DNA of 64,000 nt from Trissonchulus latispiculum (taxonomy: Eukaryota; Nematoda; Enoplea; Enoplida; Ironidae): NCBI GenBank assembly GCA_030248195.1, contig JASAND010030275.1, positions 62,001-126,000 of the forward strand, in the 5' to 3' direction. Positions 1 to 11,108 of this stretch are shown in pieces. Under the pieces are notes generated by a model. The model did no database searches. It saw nothing but the letters and a program-made list of their open reading frames with translations, and was not told the DNA's origin. The position numbers were made by a program, and so were the translations under genes. Positions within the stretch are counted from its first letter, which is position 1. The number at the start of each line of letters is the position of its first letter.

Positions 1-480
1 TGTCTGTTAATTAATCTTATTAGAGGCCTGCCAATTTGCTAATTGCCTTTTTGCTGACTTCTCCTGCGTTCTTTGACTGGCTTAATTTATAAGGGCCTAA
101 TATGAGGCAACAGAAGCTCTTAGAGAGGGTTGGAATTTTTGTTCCTGCGGGTGGTTTGGATGCCAAAGCATCGGCGTAAACTTCAAGCATTTTGGATTTT
201 TATCTTTGCATATTTTAATTTTATGTAAATTTGTTGTTTAACTATTTACTTATGGTTTTAATTATTTAGCAGCGTAAATAAAGAAATATTTTTGTTATAG
301 AAGGTTTCACAAGTCTTCCACTGTCCAGCTTTTATCATGTGGAGGAACATTTGGATGGTGAAATTCTAGAATCCAGAATTCTTTGATTTTTCATTGACTT
401 TAGACCGGTGTTACTTTTCCTATGTGATGCAGAAGTGCGGTTAATTTGTAATAGTCAGGCCTTATATTATATTTCAAAGA
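1..480. other. 5' flank of the ankyrin-repeat gene, no gene seen
   Basis: AT-rich sequence before the first coding ATG at 481. It may hold promoter and 5' UTR of the ankyrin-repeat gene, but I see no clear core promoter element and no open frame worth calling. Confidence 0.4.
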
Positions 481-3400
481 ATGCCGCTGTTTAAACGTCC
501 GGGTGCGGAGAAAGCTGGCTCTGGCAACTCTTTGTTCCGGTCTATAAATGAAGATCTCAGAAGTGCAGCTCGGGCCGGAAAACTATTTCAATGTCAAGAG
601 CTGTTGAGACGGGGCGCAAAATTTCTACCAGACCGGGTTAGTGTCATCTGTAATGGATTTAAATTCTAATATCTAGTATCAAGAGTATGGACATACATAA
701 TCGATAAGAATATGGCAAGTGGGTTCTTATCTCGATTACCCTCCCACCACTCAAAATCCTTAAAATTTGACCAAATGAGCTAAAATTTGGTGTGGGTATG
801 TTTTCGATCATGCTGAGTTCAAATATCGCAAAATTTTTCGATTTCACGAAATTCTATTTTTTTTTCGATTTCTAAGGGGGGACCAAGGGAAACCGAAAAA
901 TTTTTTGTCTTCGATTTTGCTGAAAAGATGTTTATATAGGGGGTTTCTGGGTCGTAGAACACGAATCTGAAGTCCGTTTTTCGATTCAGCTTTTCGTTAG
1001 CTCAGTATAAGAGCTAACGAAAAGCTGAATCGAAAAACGGACTTCAGATTCGTGTTCTACGACCCAGAAACCCCCTATATATACATCTTTTCAGCAAAAT
1101 CGAAGACAAAAAATTTTTCGGTTTCCCTTGGTCCCCCCTTAGAAATCGAAAAAAATAGAATTTCGTGAAATCGAAAAATTTTGCGATATTTGAACTCAGC
1201 ATGATCGAAAACATACCCACACCAAATTTTAGCACATTTGGTCATATTTTAAGGATTTTGAGTGGTGGGAGGGTAATCGAGATAAGACCCGGCAAGTGTC
1301 CACGCAGAAACATTTCTCCTTTTGAAGCTCTGTCTCCGTGTGTTGTGTTGTCAAAGCTTGTACCTAATAATGGTTTATTCCACATAAACTACCATTTCTC
1401 TATTCGAATATCCTAAAACATTAACGTTTTCTGAACCTACACGGTTTGGTTTTGTTATCATCGTGTTTTTATCAGTTCCGTTCCACGCTTTGTTTTGTGC
1501 AATTTTGTTTGTTTTAAAAGCTGTGACAATTTTAGGAAGGACGTAATGCGCTTCATCATGCGGCCATAAATGGACACTGTGATGTGATCGCCTTGCTTAT
1601 CGAGCACGGTTGCGATCTAAATTATCAGGATAAGGTAAATCAAAATGACGGAATTATCTACCTCAGTGTCTATATTAGCTTTCTTCATAACGGCTCATTT
1701 CCACCTCAGCTTAATTTAAAAATTTCCGTTTTATGTTAAGCATATGATTGCCACTTATGGGGAGGGAGTCTCTAAATTGACTCAGTGATTGAAGGAAAAT
1801 TAACCACATCTCATTTTACGTGAGTCTTTTAGGATTTAATGGTCTGATGAAAACTGAGGGCACTTCTTGGAGGCTGACCTTATGGGACCTTCACAGATGT
1901 CTGTCCTACATTGTAGCTGTCTAATGGCTAACCTTTCCAATTCCGGCTCGTGACTATGATTCTAGGATTCTTAAAACAAAATAGGTCTACGTAGGATTAG
2001 TAGTAATCCCACTTAAATCTCAGGGGATCAGTAAACAAGCCCTTCGTTGATTCGGAGTAATAGATGGCTTTGAGTGGAAAAACGAGACTTAATGTCACCA
2101 TATTTTATGAATTGCACGAATACTGTCTACGCTTACAAATTGAGTATTTAAATCATATCCTAACTATAGCTAACCTAACGGATAAATGTTATAACTGTTT
2201 CTGATGACATTCAGCCTTACTAGCACTTGGTTAGGTTTTAGGTTGTATATAAACGACTTTATGTGTAGTTGTATATAGTATTGTAAAATTTTAATATGAG
2301 CTTTACATTTATTTGTTTCAGCTTGGCTACTCGGCATTGCATCGAGCGTGTCTGGAGGGACATCTGGATGTTGTGAGACTGTTGCTGGATGCGGGCGCTG
2401 ATTGTGATAAGCAAGACTTTGTGGTATGAGCAGGACTAGCATAAGCATGTTTCATTATGCCACTGACGACTAATCTAATGTAGAGTTTGTGGAAGAGGGG
2501 AATTTAATGTATATTTAATATATATCACAATAATGATATATTTTTACCTAAAGTATCATCTTTGATAATTTGAGTGTGAAGATTAAAACAGTTCTTGTAA
2601 CTTTATTTAGTGGTATTGATTTAAGTGCGTATATATGTTACGTACCGTATGAGATTTTGTACCGTATAATACGGTACGGCAATTTTCGTACCGTATTAAA
2701 TGGTACGTACCGTATAATACGGTACAACTTTTTCTGTACCGTATTAAACGGTACGTCCCGTATTATATTGTACGGTTAGTTTTTATACCGTATTGGCAAA
2801 GAAATGAATCTGATCTGGAAGACTAAAAAGATAGAATCTTTGCTCTTGCAATTCTTATTTCTATGCCACATAAAATTCTGAACTTCTAATTCTATTAATT
2901 CTATTAAATATTCTGAACATAAAGAGTGAAAATGGTTGAACTTAACTTTTGAAAGTCAACGTTTTTACACAAAAAGAACGAAAATACAAATAAACAAACA
3001 AATAAATGTTAAGTTCTTAGATTTGAATGACATTCAAATATTTTCAGGCGATTTTGTTGAAAGCTAAATCTATTTTTGGGAAGAAAGCGATGATGTAGGA
3101 AATAGTTCCATCCTCGTTCCTTAAATAAAACAAATGATACAAATTTTGCAGTTTTGCTACAAAAACAGCTTCTAAAAATTTCGCTTCCGACAAAACCGTC
3201 TGAAAATTTTTTGAATGTCGTTGAAATCTAAGCACTTATGAAATTAAAAATTTTTTAAACCTTAATATTTATTTGTTTATTTATATATTTGTATTTTTGT
3301 CATTTTTGTGTAAAAACGCTGACTTTCAAAAGTTAAATTCAAACATTTTCACTTTTTATGTTCAGAATATTTAATAGAATTAGAAGTTCAGAGTGGCTTA

Positions 3401-6400
3401 GAAATAAGAATTGCAAGAGCAAAGTTCCTATATATTTTAGTCATGCAAATTGTGGCAATTGAACAATCTATAATTCTATCATTATTTTAGCATACTACAG
3501 CTTTTTCCGAAAATTTTCGCAAAAGGTGATTTAGAATCTATAGCTTGGGGCATTCTCCAAATGCAACCGTCCGCAACAGCGCCTTGGTTACTCTTGGTAT
3601 GCACAGAAAAAAGTTAATTTTTAGTGCAAAAATACGGTTTTGTCGGAAGCGACATCGTGAGAGTTGAGACGCTATTTTTGTAGCGAAACTGCAAAATTTG
3701 TATCATTTGTTTTACTTAATATTATTTAACAGCAGTATTCAGTTCTTTGCCAATGCGGTACAAAAACTAACGGTACAATATAATACGGGACGTACCGTTT
3801 AATACGGTATGAAATTTGCCGTACCGTATTATACGGTACAAAATCTCATACGGTACGTAACATATATATAATGTGTAAATGTGCACATGTATATATATAT
3901 ATATATATTTACATAGTCAGTCAGTTTGCTTATATGGCGTAGCGATGAGTTTGGGTGATTCTTTATGTTGGATGGGTTTTGATGCTATTTATTGCTGGAA
4001 TGAACTTATACTATCTCGCATTATTTGTCCAAAATGGCAGTCCAAAATACCAACATGGCAGCAAAAAATCGCTTTCATTTCTTATTTCAGCAAGAAAATA
4101 CCTCATTACACGATTCTGCCTTCTACGGCCATACTGCCTGTGCTGAGCTTCTTCTACAAGCCAAAGCCAATCTTTATGTTCGAAATAAGGTCTGACTAAT
4201 GCATGACTTCGTTTGTTCACATGTGCGGCTTGATTTGAGGATGGCCGGACGTAGATAAGCATCGGAGAACTTTTTCTTTTTTCTGCTGAATTTTTTGCAC
4301 TTTGACGCCAATCCATTTGGCATCCAATAAAAGTTAATTTATTTATAGGCATACAGTACCTAATCAATAAACCAATTACTCAATGAATCACTGGATATTA
4401 TTATCTAATATAGGTTAGGACAGATAGAATCAAAACAGCCACAAGTCCACGGATCCGTGCGGATACGCTGATATCACAATTTGAAGAATGAAAATCAAAC
4501 GTGGACACCCAAAGTCAGACCAACCTCAATCACGCAACCGGTTTCGATGCTCCACCGGGGGCATCTTCTTCAGGCGATTCTTCACACGCTGCTGTCGTTC
4601 CTGGGGGGTCAGATAACGGTGGATCCAATTTCGGGAGGGAAGGAAAATTTCAAAGTTCTCTAGGGTTTGGGCTTCAGAGGCCGGACGGGCAAGAACCGGG
4701 GGGACCGGAGGACCGGAACTACCGGAAGGGTCGGAACCACTGTTATTGATGTTGTTGTCGTCGTCGTCATGTTGTCGTCGTGATTTCAGGAACCATAATC
4801 ATACATTAGATCAATTATTAGTTACTGTATTGGACTTTTCTGAAAACGAAGTTATACGGAAGAAGAAAGAAAAGTGGTGGATAAGTCAACTATTTTCTGA
4901 CCATCCTTTTGGAATCAACTGGGAGCACGTTCTCCGTCACAACAAATCCCCACCCCCCGGGTCCGGGTTTACTAGCATCCATTTGGACTCTGCCGACGAC
5001 AACAACATCAATAACAGTGGTTCCGACCCTCCCGGTAGTTCCGGTCCTCCGGTCCCCCCAGTCCTTGCCTCCTAGCCTCCCACTGACCCTCCCGGCAATT
5101 TCGGTCCTCCAGTCCCCCCGGTTCTTGCCCGTCCGGCCTCTGAAGCCCAAACCCTAGAGAACTTTGAAATTTTCCTTCCCTCCCGAAATTGGATCCCCCG
5201 TTATCTGACGCCCCAGGAACGACAGCAGCGTGTGAAGAATCGCCTGAAGAAGATGCCCCCGGTGGAGCATCGAAACCGGTTGCGTGATTGAGGTTGGTCT
5301 GACTTTGGGTGTCCACGTTTGATTTTCATTCTTCAAATTATCTAATATAGGTTGATATAGCTACAGTAGCTACGTAATATAATTAGCTAATGCAGGTTAA
5401 TGAATTTAGCAGTGATGTCCATTTTTGCAATCGTTCGGTTTGCCCTTTTACTATTTCCGCATTTTTTGTTGTTTATTTTTGACTGTGTTTCAGAGTGGGG
5501 CCAGTGCACTTCATCTCTGCTGTCAGCATGGTCACAATCAATGCTGCAAGCTTTTCGTTTCACGAAAATGTAAAGTTGACGTCAAGGATAAGGTATAAAT
5601 ACATAAACTCCTAATAAAATACTGACATAAATCTACGGGTTTTACCTTTACTCACCCGTTCCGATTCCGTGGTTTACATCCAAATTCGTGTTGGCCAGAA
5701 AGTTTGTGCTAACTACTGCACACACAACTCGGTGAAAGCAGCGTAGTCACTTGTTGTTGTTGTTGTTGTTGTGACTGCTTCCAACCACCTGACGATCGTC
5801 AATCGGCTCGGACATCTACTGGAGATGCCCGCACCCATCAAGGTAGGCAATGACCTCCCCTGGTTTCTCCCACAGGACAGACAGAGATGGATTAGGGCCT
5901 AGGTAGACGAGGCGTTGGCGGTCGCCTCTGGGGCAGGTGAGGATAGCGTGGGAAAGGGTATCCTCGGTGCCAGGGCAAAATGGGCAGCTGGGGTCGTTTG
6001 CTACCCCGATTCTATGGAGATACCAGTTCAAAATAGGGCAGAAGCCCCCAACCCGTAGTTGAGAAAGGGTGGAACGGCTGGATCTAGACAAGTGAGATTC
6101 CCGGTTCCACCTTGTGGCCGGGATTGGGGTTAGATTCAGCCGGTCAGAGGTTAGAGAGATTTCCCACATTTGGCTGAACGTCCTTGATAGCAATGATTTT
6201 GCGGCGTGAAAATCGACAGGGACTTCTGACTGGCTGAGTTTTGTGGCCAGATTTGCCAGAAAGTCGGCCTTCTCGTTGCCTGGAATATTTGAACGGCCAG
6301 GGATCCAGTAGATCTGTAGCTGTCTGGCTCCAGCTTCCAGGATACTGACAAGTTTGCGTAGTCACTTCTGCTCCGGCAGTAGCCTTGCCTACGCCTCGGG

Positions 6401-9400
6401 TAGTTGCGATATGCAATTATTCAGTGCCATACCGTGGACTCAGTACAAAATTGGTATGGCACTACCCCTCATTGCACTGGGGTGTGGCACTATGGCAAAA
6501 AATTACTACACATCAGTATCTGCTAATACACATCAGTATTGAATCCCCAGTGTAATTGGTGGTGTGTTCTGAATTGCGCAATTTAGTTTCCTTTTCAGTA
6601 CGACGATACACCACTGCATACAGCATGTCGATATCTTCACGCTGGTGTAACTAAAGTCCTCCTGAATGCTGGAGCCAATGCAAACGAACAGAATAAGGTT
6701 ACCAAACATTATGTGTCCTTTTTTGTTTAAAATTATTATTCTTTCATCCGCTGAAAAGGGAACTACAAGTTCACCACTACAAATGGCAAAAATCTCATTT
6801 CATTTGAGTACATTTTTGTTTTTATTTTTATTTCTGTTTTAGAATGGTGATACTCCCTTACATCTTGCCTGTAATCTAAGTCAAAGGAAGCTCATCAAAA
6901 TGTTGCTAGAAGCTGGGGCCGATCCCTCCATAAGAAATAAGGTTAGTTGTAGCACCCGTTTTGTTTGTTTTGATTGAGTATCACTTTCAAATTATCTTTC
7001 ATCTACTTTGCATTTATCTTGCAATTTTAATCAAGTTTGCTCGTTGCTTGTTTATTTTGGAGCTAAGAACCAAATTATGTTTCTATTTGTTTACTGCACG
7101 TCTGTCTGTTTGATCTGCACCGTTGATTAACATCAAACACATGCTGCAGTTTGAATGAAGAACATTTCTCTCACAACACCATTTTCAGAATTTAATGTTG
7201 CGGAAAATTGAAACCGGCAGCAGTTGGAGGTCCCCTAATTTAAAATTTTAGAATTGAAAACAAACTTCGGGTCACAAATTTGTCTCATCCAGAAATATAT
7301 AGTTAAATTAATAGAAGTTATCTATGCTGGCGAAAACATTTCTTATACTTCTTAAAATTTCAACAAATTTTAGCTCTAAGGTTTTAATTAGACTATTTAT
7401 TATTAATTTCTTTAGCAAGGTGAAACAGCCTGTGATATTGCTGAAAGAAAACAGCTTCGAGACTGTTGTGATCTTCTGCGGCTACAGACAGTTGATAAGG
7501 TTAATATAGTTACTGGTAATTTTGTAAAAGTAATCAAGAGTACATAATAACTAAAGTGTAAAGCATCACGCTCTTAGTTATCAAGCGAAAAACATCATCT
7601 GCACAATAACGGCGACTGAGTATGTGCACTTCAAATATTTTTGCCCGCTATGCCTACGTTATAAATCTCAAAACACAACAAGTCAGTTGGTTCAATGTGA
7701 GTCTGTAGCGAGCTTTAGAACGTAGGCATAGCGGGCAAAAATATTTGAAGTGCACATACTCAGTTGTGTAGGGGGTCAGCCGTTATTGTGCAGATGATGT
7801 TTTTCGCGTGATAACTAAGAGCGTGACGCTTGTCACACTCTTAGTTATTATGTACTCTTGATGTAATTAAGTTATTATGTAAGCGAAATAAGTGAAAACA
7901 ATATATTTTATTTTAGTGGGTGTAAGAGGCCAATTATGGATTGGTGGCTTTGAAATATTTCTTTAGACTCAACTGGCGAGTTGTTGTTCACATCACTGAA
8001 ATATCATTATAACACTGTACAGGCCTATGTATATTTAAAGCTTTCATTTTAGAGTAAACAGTTGCAACCAATACTGAAATCTACCAGCTGGCGAAATCGC
8101 AAGAGCAAGGTTTGTATTCTTGTCAGTTGTATTTAAGATTCAGCGAATTGAGTACTGATTTAGTACCATTGACGAAGGGAGTTTAGTTTTCTTACATAAT
8201 CTAAGCCTTGTGTGTTCGACTCAAGAAGAAACACCAACATTGCACAGGAATTTAACCTCTTCGGCTTGATGAATGATGGTGCTTTGCTTTGTCTTTCGGT
8301 CAGCTGATGCCGCTGACGCTGGATTGTCTATAGTGGATCCTTAAGTGTCAAAACCACAAAGCATCTGAAAACTTACATTCGTCTACGGCCTACCGAGCCT
8401 TAATTTAACGATCAGTGAGCACCACTGCTTGTAGAAGGTTTCAGATAAAAAATCGCGCAGGAATTGACTCGGCCGTCACCGAACGATATACGATGGCAAA
8501 AGCAATGGCCTGTATCTAGCTTTGTGGCGGCGAATGAGGGATCAATATCGACTCTTAAAGTTTTGTTTCAAGTTCTGTCTCGGGTTGAGGGTAGCATCTA
8601 TCTACAGACAGATACATATATATGTTTACCTTCGTATGTTTTATGTTACGTTTTATGTTTTTAGTAGCATCCAAAAACACCATATGCAGGCAATAGACTA
8701 ATGCTCCTCAGCAACATGTCTAAACTCTCTTTTCTTAAAGATACACTGTTAAAACTAAATTATCACTATTCTAATTGCAGACACCCATTTCTATCTGTCC
8801 TTTCTTCCCTTACCTTCGTATGTTTTATGTTACGCCTTTGCTGAACATTGCTTTTAATCTCTGAAACTCTGAATGATCAATGACGTCATTTCTAACCTCG
8901 ACTGTTTGTTTCGTTTTAGATTCGTGAGAAATTGCAGGCTGCTCGTGACGGTGATTCTCAGTGGAAACTTCTGTTTGAGGATGGGCCTATTCGCTCCGTG
9001 ATTCTAGAAAATTCCAGCTCAGGCTCCACTGGAAATGGTCTGAATAAGCCTCTTGCTAATCATCTGCTCTTTGCATCAATGAATGGGCAGCTAAAGCCAG
9101 ACTGTTTCATGCCTGATCTGATTGGAAAACCGCATAAGGTATGCACGTAGGTGCATCGAACATCTGGATCTATAATTGATAATCTAGGATACAGTCAATC
9201 AATTTATGATTAGATGATAACTATACTCAAACTTTCTGCGTGGTGTTCAACAGTGTTTAATTCCTTCCTTGTAAAGTCTGAGTTTATTAGCTACATATGT
9301 ATCATGATAAACTAAATCTGCTATAATCTCTAGGTTGGTCATATTAACGACTGATCCTTCCCATGAATATCTAGTGTATCTCTCAATTTGTGGGATCTTT

Positions 9401-11108
9401 GTATGCCTTCTCAGCTATACCAGGAAGAAAGTTTTCATAGTGCTTAACTCTGTTCTAGAGTCACAACGGAACTCACGGAGCAATTGGAAGCTGCCAGTGT
9501 TACTGTGAGCCCTGTCTTTTGTATCTGGCCAGACAGAGTACAGAAGCACACCAGGATCTCCTGGAGGAAATTGACGCCTGTCATGACGATCTGGCAGATG
9601 AGATTACTGATCTGCGCCAGATGACTCAACAAAAAATTGATAACCTAAGTCAGGCTGTTCGGTAGGTTCCTATGTTGTTTGTCTAAGAATGTAGTTATGT
9701 TTCTGACGGCTTGTAGAGAAACTGTTGGGTTGTGGTTGTCTTCTTTATTCTGTTTTAGCTTAATGTTTGTTTTTCGGTATTTCTAATGTTTAGACGGCTG
9801 GGTGAGAGCAAGCACAGTTCTCGGCGCGGTGATCGATTCAAAGGACGATCCCGCCGACATCGACCGCAACAGATGGCCGTCAATAAGGACTTTATGGACT
9901 TTCAAATGAGAACCGGTTTTTCTGGTCTTCCTTATCAGTCGTCTGGGAGAGGTCGACGACCAGGCGGCGGGAAACTGTATCGCTCGAAGTCGGAGTCAGA
10001 AATTGGAACGGACGTGGAGCGCGAGCGATGCGCGGCCACTCTGGACAGCGACGATTCCCTCTCAAATCTGTCCGATGACCTTTACATGGACCCAGAGCTG
10101 AGACACGGCGCCCCTTCCATTCAATGGCCGTCCGCTGCCAACAGTCCCTCTAAACCGGGCCCCTCCCACATCGATACTTTGAAGCATCCTCGCTCCTCAA
10201 GACACCAAGGAAAGCGTCAGGGTGGTCGTAGAGCTGCCAATCTTGCTTCAAGTCATCAGCCACCACTTATTGCCAATTCTCCTCTGTTGTCCAGCGAAGG
10301 AGCCTCCTCCCCACAGAATCCTCCCAACGGAGCTCCTCCCATTCTCCTGCCTCCAGAGGCCTTGAAGAGCCGCTTTGAGGACAGTGTCAAACGATTTGAG
10401 CTTGAACAGGACAGTTTCCAGGAGTCCAGCTGCACCAGCCCTATGACCTGGAGCAGTCAACACTACACTCAGGAAAGCGGATCCTCCAACAGGAACAGCA
10501 TCTCCAGCTACCAAAGCACTCATCTTCTGCCGTCACAGATATCCCAGACTCAGTCATTTCAGCAGTCGCTGGACTCTGGTTATGGGACATCCAATGGCGT
10601 CGCTGTGGTTCCTAATCCGTCGATTGACAGTGGACTACCGGGCTCACCAAACTACACTCCCAGTCAATCCCTACGACAGTCTTATCCCACTGAGGAAACC
10701 GGCACTGTCCCTCAATCTAAGCCGCCGTGCATGCGACCTGTGGTCCAGGAAGCGACGGCACTGAGACTGGTTACTCAGGCTGCCCGTTCCCCGCGTAAGC
10801 AGACTGAGGCTGAAACTCAGACTGACAGCTGTGGGGACACGGGCAACTCTGACTCGCATGAATACACTGAGCTTGAACTGACAGCAGGTAGTTGTCCAGC
10901 GGCCAAAAGTCCTCATCTGACGCAGAGGATGCTCCCTAAATCGCGAAGTGGTCGAGTGGGACTCCCGTCTCTGTCCATCCCACCTCCTCCCAAGAAACCT
11001 CTGCCTCCAGTGCCAACCTCAAGATCGTTTCCTTCTGGTCGGCATCTCAGCGCTGACTCCTCACACGGTGGAGTCCGACCGAAAATTTCTCTATCTACCA
11101 ATGTGTGA
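481..11108 (+). CDS. ANKRD6: ANKRD6/diversin (Diego)-like ankyrin-repeat protein, 12 exons
   Basis: Exons: 481-636, 1536-1634, 2322-2420 (or 2423), 4091-4189, 5494-5592, 6599-6697, 6843-6941, 7416-7499, 8053-8109, 8920-9138, 9459-9661, 9794-11108 (TGA). All have GT donors and AG acceptors, and the frame stays open for about 875 residues. Exon 1 carries a capping repeat. Exons 2-7 each encode one 33-residue ankyrin repeat (e.g. GDTPLHLACN). Exon 8 holds the last, shortened repeat. Exons 9-10 encode a basic stretch (WRNRKSK-IREKLQAARDGD). Exon 11 has a Cys-rich turn (GAIGSCQCYCEPCLLYL) followed by a coiled-coil-like stretch, matching the block after the repeats in vertebrate ANKRD6 (there INGCRCEPLINKL). 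The last exon is low-complexity, Ser/Pro-rich, with a proline run near the end. ANKRD6/Diego act in Wnt/planar cell polarity signalling with Dishevelled; that role is inferred from homology. The C-terminal part of vertebrate ANKRD6 is not recognisable in exon 12. Confidence 0.78.
722..1290. mobile_element. Near-perfect palindromic (fold-back) element with 8-bp target duplication
   Basis: Two arms of about 280 bp (722-1003 and 1011-1290) are nearly perfect reverse complements around a 7-nt loop (1004-1010). The copy GGCAAGTG flanks it on both sides (714-721 and 1291-1298), as expected of an 8-bp target-site duplication. Both arms contain a box (ATTTGAACTCAGCATGATCG and the following CGAAAACATACCCACACC) found again in other palindromes of this window. 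It sits in intron 1 of the ANKRD6-like gene. It has no coding capacity, and the superfamily is not determined. Confidence 0.75.
2630..3870. mobile_element. Palindromic element built of ACCGTATTA units
   Basis: Terminal inverted arms starting TATATATGTTACGTACCG (2630 on) and ending in its complement (to about 3870) contain several short palindromic units of the type ACCGTATTAAACGGT, with conserved neighbours. Inner sequences are also inverted copies of each other (about 2838-3060 against 3200-3420, and 3110-3200 against 3640-3730), so the whole element can fold on itself several times. It lies in intron 3 of the ANKRD6-like gene. No open frame and no clear target duplication were seen. Confidence 0.6.
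4417..5336 (+). mobile_element. Penelope-like retroelement fragment with long inverted flanks and 17-bp target duplication
   Basis: ATTATCTAATATAGGTT occurs at 4400-4416 and again at 5337-5353, a 17-bp target duplication. Inside, 4481-4767 is repeated in reverse orientation at about 4996-5336. Between them, 4790-4965 on the plus strand reads an open stretch with KKKEKWWISQLFSDHPFGIN. This is the ending typical of the GIY-YIG endonuclease region of Penelope-like elements (pattern RE-x-WI-x-x-L-x-x-x-x-P-x-G-x-N). No reverse transcriptase is present. The long duplication fits target-primed insertion. It lies in intron 4 of the ANKRD6-like gene. The Penelope assignment rests on this short motif only. 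Confidence 0.5.
5741..6367 (-). mobile_element. 5'-truncated non-LTR retrotransposon (RNase H and C-terminal zinc knuckle)
   Basis: GCGTAGTCACTT is duplicated at 5741-5752 and 6356-6367, giving a 12-bp target duplication around an insertion at 5753-6355. On the minus strand the insert encodes the end of an RNase H domain (QIYWIPGRSNIPGNEKAD, about 6250-6340, crossing frames). A C-terminal region with CPFCPGTEDTLSHAILTCP at 5816-6190 follows, the CCHC-type tail of LINE elements carrying RNase H. The 3' end is a (CAA)n tract (plus strand (TTG)n, 5752-5771). Everything 5' of RNase H is missing. It is a dead copy in intron 5 of the ANKRD6-like gene. Confidence 0.75.
7535..7860. mobile_element. 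Palindromic MITE with CAAGAGTACATAATAAC ends
   Basis: Left end CAAGAGTACATAATAAC (7535 on) and its complement ending at 7860 bound two arms of about 130 bp. Inner inverted stretches include CTATGCCTACGTT against AACGTAGGCATAG. AT flanks both ends. A larger palindrome at 15367-16030 has the same ends, so this is a family. It lies in intron 8 of the ANKRD6-like gene. Confidence 0.6.

Noticed and set aside
659..1416. Near-identical frames on opposite strands in ANKRD6 intron 1
   Set aside because: They are mirror images caused by the palindromic element, not genes.
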